This document shows positions 32,994 to 42,771 of a DNA stretch of 64,000 nt, in pieces; the first letter of the stretch is position 1; every line of letters starts with the position of its first letter. Where the stretch lies: the NCBI GenBank assembly GCA_030147505.1, contig JASBVG010000073.1, positions 1-64,000 of the forward strand. Reading direction: 5' to 3'. The translations under genes were made by a program, and so were the position numbers. Origin of the DNA: Tardiphaga sp. GTDB lineage: Bacteria > Pseudomonadota > Alphaproteobacteria > Rhizobiales > Xanthobacteraceae. The notes beneath the pieces are model-generated. The model ran no database searches and was not told the DNA's origin. It saw nothing but the letters and a program-made list of their open reading frames with translations.

Positions 32994-34414
32994 GGCTATG
33001 GCCGAGGAGCCTGGCAGGTCAACTCATCGCTGTGCTACTGCCGGTATTGGCGATTGCCCAGATTACAGGATTCGTCATCTCGGTGGATGAGCGCGTCCGC
33101 GCTATTAGACTCGCCGCGCGTGACGAGTTCCTGACCCGCACAGGGTCGGTGGCGCGGTTGCTGCAATCGACGCCCGCAGCAGACCACAAAGAAATCATCA
33201 ACGGCATGACCTCCGTGGGGGTGCGATTCTGGTTGAGCGATCAGCCTCCCTCGAGCGCACAAGCTTTCAGGGAAGAAGCCTGGGATCGTCTCTTCGCAAC
33301 AGTCCCTGTATCGCCAACCGGCGAGGCGCCCCTCGGAACCTTCGCACGCAACAGAGAAGCCAGCCTGCTGCTCAGCGATGACTGGATAGCTCCGCCGCCA
33401 GGCGACCGAAAGCTACCGCCAGACGCGCATTTTACTGAACTTGATTCGCGATACGGCGCCGGTGTGGTATTGAAAACCATCAATGGACTTTGGCTGAATG
33501 GCGCTTTCGCCAAGCCGTACTATGGTCAGATCTGGCAAACGCAATCGATTGTATCGATCAGCCTGACGGCAGTATTGCTCTCCGGCCTTACTTTTCTCAT
33601 TGCCCGGCGAATTGCCCGGCCGATGCGGCAGCTCGCAATCGCGGCCGAAGCGCTGGGCCGTGGCGAAGAAGTCAAACGAATCCCCGAAGAAGGACCTGAT
33701 GATATCCGGAGCATGGCTCTCGCCTTCAATGTCATGCAGGAGAGACTGCAGCGCTTCGTCTCGGATCGAACAGCAATGCTGGCAGCCATCGGGCACGATC
33801 TTCGCACGCCCATCACATCGCTCAGGCTTCGCGCCGAATTCATCAAGGACTGCGACGAGCGGGAGAAATTTCTAGCGACACTTGACGATATGCAGACGAT
33901 GTCCGAAGCAACGCTCAGTTTCGCGCGCGAGCAGGCTATCGGCGAACCGACCCGCTTGGTGGACGTTGCGGCGCTGACAGAGAGCATCTGCGAGGACCTC
34001 ACCGAACTCGGACGCCAGGTGGTATTTGCAGAAGCTGGTCGCACGCCCCATCGATGCCGTCCGGCATCGCTCAATCGTGCAATCAGAAACCTGATCGAGA
34101 ACGCCGTTCGCTATGGAGAACGGGCCTACGTATCGACCCGATCAACCGACAAAGTTCTACAAATCATTATTGAAGACGACGGCCCCGGAATCCCCGCCGG
34201 TCAGATTGAGCATGCATTCAAGCCATTTGTACGCTTGGAGAGCTCACGAAGCCGAGAGACGGGGGGCAGCGGCCTGGGTCTTGCTATCGCACGCACCATC
34301 GCGCGGAGTCACGGCGGCGACGTCACTCTCTCCAATCGCTTGGAAGGCGGCTTGCGCGCCGTGATCGAATTGCCAACGGCCGATCCCTCGCGACATGACA
34401 GGGACCGGGCATAA
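32990..34414 (+). CDS. Sensor histidine kinase (EnvZ-like)
   Basis: 474 residues: a membrane helix at about 8-32, a periplasmic domain of about 150 residues, a second helix at about 185-205, HAMP, then the H-box AAIGHDLRTPITSLRL with phospho-acceptor His269, and an ATPase domain with NLIENAVRYG, DDGPGIP and GSGLGLAIA. Partner of the preceding response regulator by overlap. The periplasmic sensor domain has no recognised ligand. Convergent with iorB (26 bases apart). Confidence 0.93.
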   Translation: MRLWPRSLAGQLIAVLLPVLAIAQITGFVISVDERVRAIRLAARDEFLTRTGSVARLLQSTPAADHKEIINGMTSVGVRFWLSDQPPSSAQAFREEAWDRLFATVPVSPTGEAPLGTFARNREASLLLSDDWIAPPPGDRKLPPDAHFTELDSRYGAGVVLKTINGLWLNGAFAKPYYGQIWQTQSIVSISLTAVLLSGLTFLIARRIARPMRQLAIAAEALGRGEEVKRIPEEGPDDIRSMALAFNVMQERLQRFVSDRTAMLAAIGHDLRTPITSLRLRAEFIKDCDEREKFLATLDDMQTMSEATLSFAREQAIGEPTRLVDVAALTESICEDLTELGRQVVFAEAGRTPHRCRPASLNRAIRNLIENAVRYGERAYVSTRSTDKVLQIIIEDDGPGIPAGQIEHAFKPFVRLESSRSRETGGSGLGLAIARTIARSHGGDVTLSNRLEGGLRAVIELPTADPSRHDRDRA

Positions 34415-34440
34415 GACGGCTGCACGTCAGGCTTGACGGA

Positions 34441-36594
34441 CTATTTTACTGTTAGATCATGATTCTTCAGCGGTAAAGTCCGTATGCGCTTTCCCGTAGC
34501 AGCGAAGATCGCATTCATAACCGCCGGGCCCGCGACCACCACCGGTGGCTCACCCACACCTCCCCAAAATCCCCCGGAAGGCATAATGATGGTTTCTATC
34601 GGTGGCATGTCGTTCATGCGGATAATTTCATAACTATCGAAATTCGTTTCCTGTATCGCACCGCGCTCAACCGTGCACTCTCCGAACAGGGCAGCCGAGA
34701 GCCCGAAAGCAAGGCCCCCCTCAAGCTGACGAGATATGAGCGCGGGGTTAGCGGCAGTCCCACAATCGATGGCGCAAGTCATCCGGCTGATCTTCAACTT
34801 CCCATCCTTCATCGAAACCTCAGCGGCCGCAGCAACATAACTGTCGGTTACATAAGCGCAGGCGAGGCCTTTGCCGGATCCTTGTGCGGATTTTGGCCAG
34901 CCAATGCGCTGCGCTGCCGCTTCAAGGACAGCGAGCAGGCGTGGATTCCCGGTTAGGAGCGAACGACGAAACGCCAGAGGATCGGTATCGGCCGCATGCG
35001 CCAACTCATCAACGAAGCTCTCGACATAGAAGAAATTCTGGTTCGCGTGCACCGCCCGCCATGCACCGGGAGGAATCGGCGGATTCCGCATTGCGAGGTC
35101 AACGAGGAAGTTTTCGCCCGAGTAACTAAAATTACTATTGTTCAACCCGTTCAACATATGCGGGTCGCCATTGCCTCGCAGGAGCCGCGGCGCATGGACG
35201 GCGCGAATCGACTGCCCCGACACGCGCACATGCAGTGCGGTCAGCTTGCCGCCGGCATCGAGACCGCCCGTAAGTCTTGCCCGGGTTGTAGGATGATAGA
35301 AATCGTGAGTCATATCTTCGGCGCGCGACCAGATCATCTTGATCGGCGTGCCGGGCATACTGCGTGCAATAGCCACCGCCAAAGCAGCGAAGTCAGAGTA
35401 GAGCCGCCGCCCGAATCCCCCACCAAGATAGGTGGGATACACCTCGCATTGATCCTCTGTCAGGCCGCTGGCTTTGGCGATCAGTTCCAGCATGTTTCCG
35501 GCGCTCTGCGTCGGTGCCCACACCTCACAGCGCTCCGACGTCCATAGCGCGGTCGCATTCATGGGTTCGAGCGGGGAGTGTGACTGATAGGGGAAGGCAT
35601 AAGTCGCGGTGATGGTTTTCGCCGCTGACGCCAGCGCTCCTTTTGCGTCGCCGACATTGGTGCCGGTATACGAATCCTCAGCATCGAGTCCTTGTTCCAG
35701 CATGGCTCCAATGCTCGCACTGGAGACGTTCGAGTTCGGACCTTCTTTCCAGACGATGGGCAATACGGATATCGCACTTTCGGCCTGCCACCATCGCTCT
35801 GCGATCACCGCTATTGTCCTGTCGTCAATCTGCACGATCCTTTTCACGCCCGGCATTGCCGAAATTTTCTCAGGCGTAAAACTGCCGACGGTGCCGCCAG
35901 CATAGGGACACATACGGACGGCAGCGCTCAGCATGCCGGGCAGCGTCACATCAATGCCGAATTTAGCCTTGCCGGTTACCTTCTCAGCGGCTTCCAACCG
36001 CGGCAGTGGCTTGCCAATCAATGTCCACGACTTGGGATCCTTGAGCGGCGCCGCACTATCCGGAGCAATTCCGGCAGCTTTATTGGCCACCTGGCCATAG
36101 CTGATCGAGCGATTGGTAGCCCGGTGAATTACCCTCCCGTTTGAAGTCGTGCATTCATTAGCCGACACGCGCCAGCCTTCAGCTGCTGCGGACACCAACA
36201 TCTTGCGCGCTGTTGCGCCGGCTTGGCGCATTGTCTGGTGAAGCTCGCGAATCGAGCCGCTACCGCCAGTCTGAAAGTTTCCGTAGATATTGCCGCGAGC
36301 GCGACTGTTACCAGGGCGCGCGAATTCGATCGCGACCTGCTTCCAGTCGCAATCCAGCTCGTCGGCGAGCAACTGGGCGAGACCTGTCATCGATCCCTGC
36401 CCCATCTCCGCGCGCGAGATACGAATGATGGTGCGTTCATCCGGATGAATGGAGAGCCACGCATTGATCTCGCCTGTATCACCGGTCTCCCGCACGCTGG
36501 CGGGAGAAAGGCGAAAACCAAAAACAAATGCTGCGGCAGTTGCGTTGGCGAGCAGCTTTCGCCGCGAGAGATGGATTGTCATGGCCGAGCTCAC
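34441..36594 (-). CDS. iorB: Isoquinoline 1-oxidoreductase-type molybdenum hydroxylase, large subunit
   Basis: 717-residue molybdopterin-binding subunit of the xanthine oxidase family. A twin-arginine-like signal ([18 protein letters not shown]) suggests export after cofactor insertion. Landmarks: [26 protein letters not shown] (cofactor region), [12 protein letters not shown], and the catalytic Glu682 in GGVGEPP. Start GTG at 36594 overlaps the iorA stop by 4 bases (GTGA). It forms the catalytic complex with IorA and probably passes electrons to a c-type cytochrome. The substrate may be an N-heterocycle or an aldehyde; sequence alone does not tell. Confidence 0.9.
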   Translation of the reverse strand: MSSAMTIHLSRRKLLANATAAAFVFGFRLSPASVRETGDTGEINAWLSIHPDERTIIRISRAEMGQGSMTGLAQLLADELDCDWKQVAIEFARPGNSRARGNIYGNFQTGGSGSIRELHQTMRQAGATARKMLVSAAAEGWRVSANECTTSNGRVIHRATNRSISYGQVANKAAGIAPDSAAPLKDPKSWTLIGKPLPRLEAAEKVTGKAKFGIDVTLPGMLSAAVRMCPYAGGTVGSFTPEKISAMPGVKRIVQIDDRTIAVIAERWWQAESAISVLPIVWKEGPNSNVSSASIGAMLEQGLDAEDSYTGTNVGDAKGALASAAKTITATYAFPYQSHSPLEPMNATALWTSERCEVWAPTQSAGNMLELIAKASGLTEDQCEVYPTYLGGGFGRRLYSDFAALAVAIARSMPGTPIKMIWSRAEDMTHDFYHPTTRARLTGGLDAGGKLTALHVRVSGQSIRAVHAPRLLRGNGDPHMLNGLNNSNFSYSGENFLVDLAMRNPPIPPGAWRAVHANQNFFYVESFVDELAHAADTDPLAFRRSLLTGNPRLLAVLEAAAQRIGWPKSAQGSGKGLACAYVTDSYVAAAAEVSMKDGKLKISRMTCAIDCGTAANPALISRQLEGGLAFGLSAALFGECTVERGAIQETNFDSYEIIRMNDMPPIETIIMPSGGFWGGVGEPPVVVAGPAVMNAIFAATGKRIRTLPLKNHDLTVK

Positions 36595-37064
36595 CCGCGA
36601 TTACCGGCCATTGTCGCGGCCGCTTGCTTGATGGCCTGACGGATCTGATTATAGGTGCCGCACCGACACAGATTGCCGGACATGGCATCGTCGATTTGCT
36701 GATCCGTTGGGTTCGAACTCGCAGCCAGAAGAGCGGTCGCCTGCATGATCTGCCCGGTCTGGCAGTAGCCGCATTGGGCGACGTCCAGCGCGATCCATGC
36801 CTCCTGAACAGGATGGAGCTTGTTGTCCGCCGAAGTCATTCCTTCGATGGTCACGATCGATGCCCCCTCGACGCTGGCAAGCGGCGTGACACAAGAGCGC
36901 CTCGCTTCATCGTTGACGTGCACTGTGCAGCATCCGCAAAGTGCCGCACCACAGCCATACTTCGCGCCTGTCAGGCCGAGTTCCTCACGAAGCACCCAAA
37001 GCAACGGCGTATTGGGGTCGACCTCGAGATTGTGCGGCTTGCCGTTAATTGTGACCCGAACCAT
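36591..37064 (-). CDS. iorA: Isoquinoline 1-oxidoreductase-type small subunit (2x[2Fe-2S])
   Basis: 157-residue iron-sulfur subunit of a molybdenum hydroxylase. The N-terminal plant-type cluster uses Cys38, Cys43, Cys46 and Cys58 (CGAALCGCC); the second uses Cys98, Cys101, Cys133 and Cys135 (CGYCQTGQ and CRCGTYNQ). It passes electrons from the molybdenum centre of IorB onward. First gene of the iorA-iorB pair, with GGAG and a GGTTCACA spacer before the ATG. No accessory maturation genes (XdhC, MobA) lie in the window. Confidence 0.94.
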   Translation of the reverse strand: MVRVTINGKPHNLEVDPNTPLLWVLREELGLTGAKYGCGAALCGCCTVHVNDEARRSCVTPLASVEGASIVTIEGMTSADNKLHPVQEAWIALDVAQCGYCQTGQIMQATALLAASSNPTDQQIDDAMSGNLCRCGTYNQIRQAIKQAAATMAGNRG

Positions 37065-37437
37065 TGTGAACCTGCTCCAGGAAAGCCCCCAGCGGATGGC
37101 TTTCAGATAGCGGGCTACATTGGCAGAGCTTTGCCAGATATGGCTTCAACTGTAACAAAACATGTCAAACAGGCTGGCCTGCCCTGTGAGGTGATACAGC
37201 TGCAGCCCTGATAGATGAGCGCCTATCGGCTATTCGGAAGGTCAATGCCAACCATCCCGAGAAGAGATCCTGGCCGCATATTCCAGTGCCAACCTGCTCC
37301 ACTCGGGCATTGTCGCGGCGGATGCCCTCATGCGGATCGCAGAAACCGTGTGGACAGGGGCATGCGGCCGCTAGGGTATCCGCTCTTAGTAAGACTCGGT
37401 AACAACGAGCCGAGGTTAGAACTAAGTGCTTGATAAA
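37065..37437. other. Intergenic region between iorA and tRNA-Arg
   Basis: About 370 bases. It should contain the iorA promoter and the 3' flank of the tRNA gene. No ORF with family resemblance, integrase fragment or obvious repeat was found. Confidence 0.45.
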
Positions 37438-37514
37438 TGGCGCGCCCGAAAGGATTCGAACCTCTGACCCCCAGATTCGTAGTCTGGTGCTCTATCCAGC
37501 TGAGCTACGGGCGC
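37438..37514 (-). tRNA. tRNA-Arg (anticodon ACG), CCA encoded
   Basis: On the minus strand the 77-base sequence folds as a cloverleaf: acceptor GCGCCCG paired with CGGGCGC, discriminator G, then an encoded CCA (37438-37440). The anticodon stem CCAGA/TCTGG encloses the loop CTACGAA, anticodon ACG (read as ICG), decoding CGU, CGC and CGA. The T-arm has the standard GGTTCGAATCC. It lies at the border between accessory and core regions. Confidence 0.97.
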
Positions 37515-37682
37515 GTGCCGCGACGTGGGGTCTGTATGAAGACCGCCGGTGTCGGATGCGTTTCGGAAAGCGATGTTTGCGAAAGCGCGCCATCCCTAAC
37601 GGGTTGGCGGCAGCTTGGCAAGCGTCTGCGGGCGGATATTTCACTCTCGTGACACCCGCCGTCCCGCCGCCCTCCCGGCCGC

Positions 37683-39161
37683 TCAGGCGCGGGCTCGCTC
37701 GCCGCGAATACTGAGCAGTTCCACCGGCCGATCTGGCAGCGTGATACGGAACGTCGCGCCGATGGTGCCTTCCACCAGCGCGATGTCGCCGTCATGGGCG
37801 CGCACCAGTTCGGCGGCGATGGCAAGGCCGAGCCCGCTGCCGCCCGGCCGCGACGAGCCCTGGAACGCCTCGAACAGATGATCCCTGGCCTTTTGCGGCA
37901 CGCCGGGGCCGGTATCGGAGACTTCGAGAATCGTCACGGCCCCCTCACGGCGGCCGGTGATGCGAATCTGGCGCGGCGCGGCGTCGCTGTCGGGCTGGCC
38001 TTCAAGCGCCTGGGCGGCATTGCGAACCAGATTGAGCAGGATGCGAAACAGGTGGTCCGGATCGGCGTCGATCGTCAATCCGCGCTCGATCGCATTGATC
38101 CAGCCGATCGCATCGTCATTGGCGAGCCCCGCCGATTCGCGCACGTCGCAGACCACCTGCTCGACGGCCATCATGCGCCGGTCGGGCGGGGCTTCCTGAG
38201 CGCGGCCGTATGAAAGAGTGGACTGACAGAAAGCGATGGCGCGTTCGAGCGACCGCATCAGCTTCGGCGCAAAACGCTGTACGCGCGGATCGGGCACGCT
38301 GGCGAGCTGATCCGACAACAGCTGCGACGACGCCAGCAGATTGCGCAGATCGTGATTGATCTTCGACACCGCGAGACCGAGCGCGGCGAGACGGCTCTTC
38401 TGATGCAGCATCGAGACGAGATCGCGCTGCATGTCGGAGAATTCGCGCTCGGCGACGCCGATCTCGTCGGCGCGCGAACTGGGCACGATGATGCGCGCCG
38501 GGCTTTCGGGGTTTTCGTGGAAGGCGACCATGTTCGCCGTCAGCCGCCGCATCGGGCGCACGAACAGGTAATGCAAGGCGAGGTAGACAAGGCCCGCGGA
38601 GAGGATTGCCAGACCCAGCGACACCCACAGGAGATTGCTGGAGAAGCGATACATCGCCTGCCGCAGCGGCAATTCGTCCACCACCACCTCGATGAACTGT
38701 GCCCCGCCCGGCGCCGGGCCGATGATGCGCATGGTCTGGTTGCCGGTCTCGAACATCAGCTGGAACGCATCGACGATGGCCGACCACACGGTCATCGCGC
38801 GCATGTCCACGTCGTGATCGATCTGCGGCGGCAGATCGGCGCTGGCAAGCAGGCGCCGCTGCTGGCCCCATTTGATGGCGACGGCGCGGGCGCCGATGCT
38901 GCTGAGAATCTGCCGCGAGAGCGACTCCGGCACCATGCCGAGCGGCGCCGCGTCGAGCACCAGCGCGGCGGTGTTGGCCGCCGCCAGCCGGTCATTGAGA
39001 CGGTTGATACGGAAATTGGCGATCGAGGGGACGTAAATCAGGATCTGGGCCAGCAGGACCAGCGGAATGGTCAGCAGCAGCAGCTTGCCGGACAGGCCGA
39101 GCTTGCGCAGCGGGCCGAGCCGGAGCAGTGGTTCGATGGGCCTTTCGTCCGCCGATGACAC
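37683..39161 (-). CDS. Sensor histidine kinase
   Basis: 492 residues from a GTG at 39161, chosen because GAGG stands 8 bases upstream; a TTG at 39254 is also open. Layout: membrane helix at about 25-45, periplasmic domain of about 120 residues, second helix at about 176-198, HAMP (RPMRRLTANM), an unusual H-box SKINHDLRNLLASSQ with His270, and an ATPase domain with NLVRNAAQAL, DTGPGVP and GSGLGLAIA. The HDLRN box places it with the NtrB-like HPK4 group, although domain order is of the standard membrane type. No response regulator lies next to it, so its partner is elsewhere. Confidence 0.88.
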   Translation of the reverse strand: MSSADERPIEPLLRLGPLRKLGLSGKLLLLTIPLVLLAQILIYVPSIANFRINRLNDRLAAANTAALVLDAAPLGMVPESLSRQILSSIGARAVAIKWGQQRRLLASADLPPQIDHDVDMRAMTVWSAIVDAFQLMFETGNQTMRIIGPAPGGAQFIEVVVDELPLRQAMYRFSSNLLWVSLGLAILSAGLVYLALHYLFVRPMRRLTANMVAFHENPESPARIIVPSSRADEIGVAEREFSDMQRDLVSMLHQKSRLAALGLAVSKINHDLRNLLASSQLLSDQLASVPDPRVQRFAPKLMRSLERAIAFCQSTLSYGRAQEAPPDRRMMAVEQVVCDVRESAGLANDDAIGWINAIERGLTIDADPDHLFRILLNLVRNAAQALEGQPDSDAAPRQIRITGRREGAVTILEVSDTGPGVPQKARDHLFEAFQGSSRPGGSGLGLAIAAELVRAHDGDIALVEGTIGATFRITLPDRPVELLSIRGERARA

Positions 39162-39396
39162 GCAATGAGCCTCAGATCTCTCTGAATGGACGTTGAACGA
39201 TCTCGATATACGGGTCCAACGACGATTCGTTACGGGCCGTAACACTGGCTCCAAAGCCTGTCCGCTGGGCGAACGAACCGCAAGTCATGTGATGGGTCCC
39301 GGTCCCGATCGGGTTGTCGAAGCCTGAGGTATCTTTTTCCGGTATCAATTGCCCGTTGATTTATCAGGCGATCCCGCAACTTGTTACCGGGCAAGA

Positions 39397-39425
39397 TTGA
39401 CGAAAACAGGACGCTCGCTTATAAG
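39397..39425 (+). promoter_or_regulatory. Strong housekeeping promoter for rpmH-rnpA
   Basis: -35 TTGACG (39397-39402), 17-base spacer, -10 TATAAG (39420-39425). Transcription would begin near 39432, leaving a leader of roughly 165 bases before the rpmH GTG. A short perfect palindrome TCGACCCC-GA-GGGGTCGA (39465-39482) lies within that leader. The region 39162-39396 between the kinase and this promoter shows no gene. Confidence 0.75.
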
Positions 39426-39598
39426 CCGCGCCAACTGCCCGCGATGGTCCGGTTTTCGGCCGGATCGACCCCGAGGGGTCGACCGCACTTGCAGCCGGAA
39501 ACGGCTCGCGAAGTCAACATCTTAGGGCACATCTCATTCAATTGGTGATCGATTGCCAGCACGGCGGTCTATTGCCCGGTTCATTCGGAGTACGACCC

Positions 39599-39733
39599 GT
39601 GAAGCGCACTTATCAACCCTCGAAACTGGTGCGCAAGCGCCGCCACGGCTTCCGTGCCCGTCTCGCCACCGTCGGCGGCCGCAAGGTTCTGGCTGCGCGC
39701 CGCGCCCGTGGCCGCAAGCGCCTCAGCGCCTGA
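39599..39733 (+). CDS. rpmH: 50S ribosomal protein L34
   Basis: 44-residue basic protein of the large ribosomal subunit. Sequence [20 protein letters not shown] followed by the universal [18 protein letters not shown] end. GTG start at 39599 with GGAG 9 bases upstream; the longer in-frame extension is not conserved. First gene of the rpmH-rnpA-yidC group, 25 bases before rnpA. Confidence 0.98.
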
Positions 39734-39758
39734 TCGGATCATCTTCCGAGACATCGTC

Positions 39759-40100
39759 ATGGAGCGGCTCAGGCAGCGGGCGGACTTCCTCGCTGCCGCC
39801 GCTTCGTCGCGCGTGAATGCCCCTGCTTTTGTCCTGCAGCGGCGACATCGTGACGACACCGGCCCGGTCAGGGTCGGTTTTACCGTTACCAAGAAGAATG
39901 GAACCGCCCCCGAGCGAAACCGGATCAAGCGCCGGCTTCGCGAACTGGTGAAGCGCGTCGATCCATTGTCTATGCGCGCCCACAGCGATTATGTGCTAGT
40001 CGGCCGTCGCAATGCGCTGACGCGCGATTTTGCCACCATGCTCGACGATCTCCGCTCGGCGCTGCACCGCCTCGACCGGCAATCTTCAAAAACGACGTGA
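39759..40100 (+). CDS. rnpA: Ribonuclease P protein component
   Basis: 113-residue protein subunit that helps the RNase P RNA cut tRNA 5' leaders. The family RNR motif is GTAPERNRIKRRLRELV, preceded by GFTVTKKNG. Start ATG at 39759 (MERLRQRADFLAAA) matches the usual N-terminus. Sits between rpmH and yidC in the conserved order. Confidence 0.96.
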   Translation: MERLRQRADFLAAAASSRVNAPAFVLQRRHRDDTGPVRVGFTVTKKNGTAPERNRIKRRLRELVKRVDPLSMRAHSDYVLVGRRNALTRDFATMLDDLRSALHRLDRQSSKTT

Positions 40101-40178
40101 CCTGACGCTCGCAGCCTGCCACAAGCGCGCTGCTGGCGGCGACAGCCGCACCCGCATTCGGATGACGAGACCTGAACG

Positions 40179-42038
40179 ATGACCGACAATCGCAACACCA
40201 TCATAGCCGTCGTTCTGTCCGGCCTGGTGCTTATTGGCTGGCAATATTTCTACAACATCCCGCAGATGGAAAAGCAGAAGGCGCAGCAGGCCACGCAGGC
40301 GCAGCTCGCCAATCCCGCGCAACCAGCCGGCAGCGGCACCGCGCCGCAGCCCGGTTCATCGGCCCCGACACCCGCTGGCGCGCCGAGCAACGCCGCCCCC
40401 GCCAATGCGCCGGTCAGCCGCGACACCGCCATCTCCGCCACCAAGCGCGTGAAGATCGACACGCCGCGCATCGCCGGCTCGATCTCGCTGAAGGGCGCGC
40501 GTCTCGACGACATCGCGCTCACCAAATTCCGCATGACCGTCGATCCGACCTCGCCGCCGATCACGCTGTTCTCGCCCTCGGGCACCGCGGCGCCTTACTA
40601 CGCCGAATTCGGCTGGGTCGGCGCTTCCGGCAGCAATGTGAAGCTGCCCGACGCAACCGCCGAATGGATCCAGGACGGCAGCAATGCCCTCACCCCGTCT
40701 TCGCCCGTCGTACTGAAATACGACAATGGACAGGGCCTCACCTTCACCCGCACGATCTCGATCGACGACCGCTACCTGTTCTCGATCAAGGACGATGTGA
40801 GCAATGCCGGCAGCAATCCAGTCACGCTGTATCCCTACGCGCTGATCTCGCGCCACGGCACGCCGCATGTGGAAGGCTATTACATCCTGCATGAAGGTCT
40901 CGTCGGCTATCTCGGCGACAAGGGCCTGCAGGAATACGGTTACAAGAAGATCGAGGAAGCCAAGCAGGTCGACTTCAACGTCACCAATGGCTGGCTCGGC
41001 ATCACCGACAAATACTGGGCGTCGGCACTGCTGCCCGACACCAATGCGAAGCTGGCCGCGAAATTCTCGTCGAACATGGCCGGCACGGTTCGCACCTACC
41101 AGACCGACTATCTGCAGGATGCGCAGACCGTCGCGCCGGGCGGCACGACCACCGCGCATGCCCGCCTGTTCGCCGGCGCCAAGGAAGCCGCCACCGTCGG
41201 CATCAACTTCCCGCTCGCGGTCGGTCTCGGCGGCTACAACCAGTCACTTGGCCTCAACCACTTCGATCTCCTGATCGACTGGGGCTGGTTCTACTTCATC
41301 ACCAAGCCGATGTTCCTGGCGCTCGACTGGTTCTTCCACCTGTTCGGCAATTTCGGCGTCGCCATTCTGCTGGTGACGGTGCTGGTCAAGATCATCTTCT
41401 TCCCGCTCGCCAACAAGTCCTACGCCTCGATGGCGAAGATGAAGGCGATCCAGCCGCAACTTCAGTCGCTCAAGGAGCGCTATCCGGACGACCGGATGAA
41501 GCAGCAGCAGGAGATGATGGAGATCTACAAGAAGGAGAAGATCAATCCGGTCGCCGGCTGTCTTCCCGTCCTGCTGCAGATCCCGGTGTTCTTCTCACTC
41601 TACAAGGTTCTGTTCGTCACCATCGAAATGCGCCACGCGCCGTTCTTCGGCTGGATTAAGGACCTGTCGGCGCATGATCCGACCAACCTGTTCAACCTGT
41701 TCGGGCTGATCCCGTTCGATCCCACCACGATCCCGGTTCTCGGCCACTACCTCGCGCTCGGCATCTGGCCGATCATCATGGGCATCACGATGTGGTTCCA
41801 GATGAAGCTGAATCCGACGCCGCCGGATCCGACCCAGAAGATGATCTTCGACTGGATGCCGCTGATCTTCACCTTCATGCTTGCGGGCTTCCCGGCCGGT
41901 CTCGTGATCTACTGGGCCTGGAATAACCTGCTCTCGGTGCTGCAGCAGGCCTACATTATGAACAAGAACGGCGTGAAGGTGGAGCTGTTCGACAACATCA
42001 AGTCGACCTTCGGCAAGAAGCCGGCCGAAAAGACCTAA
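40179..42038 (+). CDS. yidC: Membrane protein insertase YidC (Oxa1 family)
   Basis: 619 residues: an N-terminal anchor (TIIAVVLSGLVLIGWQYFY), a Pro/Ala/Thr-rich linker, the large periplasmic beta domain (about 100-340) and the conserved C-terminal insertase core with five helices (GNFGVAILLVTVLVKIIFFP, and the hydrophilic hairpin QPQLQSLKERYPDD with NPVAGCLPVLLQIPVFFSLY cut within). It inserts proteins into the inner membrane with or without Sec. Part of the rpmH-rnpA-yidC-engB order; a GC-rich hairpin follows 22 bases after the stop. Confidence 0.97.
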   Translation: MTDNRNTIIAVVLSGLVLIGWQYFYNIPQMEKQKAQQATQAQLANPAQPAGSGTAPQPGSSAPTPAGAPSNAAPANAPVSRDTAISATKRVKIDTPRIAGSISLKGARLDDIALTKFRMTVDPTSPPITLFSPSGTAAPYYAEFGWVGASGSNVKLPDATAEWIQDGSNALTPSSPVVLKYDNGQGLTFTRTISIDDRYLFSIKDDVSNAGSNPVTLYPYALISRHGTPHVEGYYILHEGLVGYLGDKGLQEYGYKKIEEAKQVDFNVTNGWLGITDKYWASALLPDTNAKLAAKFSSNMAGTVRTYQTDYLQDAQTVAPGGTTTAHARLFAGAKEAATVGINFPLAVGLGGYNQSLGLNHFDLLIDWGWFYFITKPMFLALDWFFHLFGNFGVAILLVTVLVKIIFFPLANKSYASMAKMKAIQPQLQSLKERYPDDRMKQQQEMMEIYKKEKINPVAGCLPVLLQIPVFFSLYKVLFVTIEMRHAPFFGWIKDLSAHDPTNLFNLFGLIPFDPTTIPVLGHYLALGIWPIIMGITMWFQMKLNPTPPDPTQKMIFDWMPLIFTFMLAGFPAGLVIYWAWNNLLSVLQQAYIMNKNGVKVELFDNIKSTFGKKPAEKT

Positions 42039-42060
42039 CGGCCAAAACCTGACGACTGAG

Positions 42061-42079
42061 GCGGCGCCGCGGGCGCCGC
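42061..42079 (+). terminator. GC-rich hairpin downstream of yidC
   Basis: GCGGCGCC (42061-42068), loop GCG, GGCGCCGC (42072-42079), followed by TTCTTCGTT. Probably a weak terminator or attenuator before engB. Confidence 0.55.
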
Positions 42080-42120
42080 TTCTTCGTTGAGGGGCACACA
42101 ATCAAGGAAAGGCCCTTCAC

Positions 42121-42771
42121 ATGACCACCGAACCCGATGCGGAGCTGATCGAACAGGGACGCCTGATGTTCGCCGGCGAATGGAAGTTCATCTGGGCTTC
42201 CCCCTCGCTCGAAACCCTGCCGCCGATGGCCGGCATGGAAGTCGCCTTCGCCGGCCGCTCCAATGTCGGCAAGTCCAGCCTCATCAATGCGCTGACTGGC
42301 CGCAATGCGCTGGCGAGGACCTCGCATACGCCAGGCCGCACGCAAGAGCTGATCTTCTTCGAAGGCCCGCAGAACGGGGATTTCCGTCTCGTGGACATGC
42401 CCGGCTATGGCTATGCCTCGGCCCCCAAAGCCAAGATCGCGTCCTGGACCAAGCTGATCTATTCCTTCTTGCAAGGCCGCGCGACGCTGGCCCGCGTCTA
42501 TGTGCTGATCGACAGCCGCCACGGTCTCAAGGATGTCGATCTCGACGTGCTGAAATCGCTCGACCGCTCCGCCGTCAGCTATCAGATCGTGCTGACCAAG
42601 GCTGATCAGGTCAAGAAGGCCGAGCTGGAAAAGGTGAAGGAAGAAACCCAGGCCGCGCTGCGCACGCATCCCGCCGCCTTTCCCGAAATCCTGGTGACCT
42701 CATCGCGCGATGGCGGCGGCATGGCCGAGCTGCGCGCCGCGATGATGCGCCTGCTCAACGAGCGCAGCTGA
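42121..42771 (+). CDS. engB: Ribosome biogenesis GTP-binding protein EngB (YsxC/YihA)
   Basis: 216-residue GTPase needed for large-subunit assembly. G1 GRSNVGKSSL, G2/switch RTSHTPGRTQ, G3 DMPGYG, G4 TKAD (LTKADQV) and G5 SSRDGGG are all present. AAGGAAAGG lies upstream of the ATG. The next gene (DUF423) overlaps the stop by one base (TGATG), so the two are coupled. Confidence 0.96.
   Translation: MTTEPDAELIEQGRLMFAGEWKFIWASPSLETLPPMAGMEVAFAGRSNVGKSSLINALTGRNALARTSHTPGRTQELIFFEGPQNGDFRLVDMPGYGYASAPKAKIASWTKLIYSFLQGRATLARVYVLIDSRHGLKDVDLDVLKSLDRSAVSYQIVLTKADQVKKAELEKVKEETQAALRTHPAAFPEILVTSSRDGGGMAELRAAMMRLLNERS

Noticed and set aside
28377..37514. Integrative island inserted at tRNA-Arg
   Set aside because: Pseudogenes and a tRNA are present, but no integrase, no relaxase and no visible duplicate of the tRNA end. 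Kept only as a low-confidence finding.
39465..39482. TCGACCCC-GA-GGGGTCGA as a rho-independent terminator
   Set aside because: The loop is only two bases and no T run follows; it is noted as a palindrome in the rpmH leader only.
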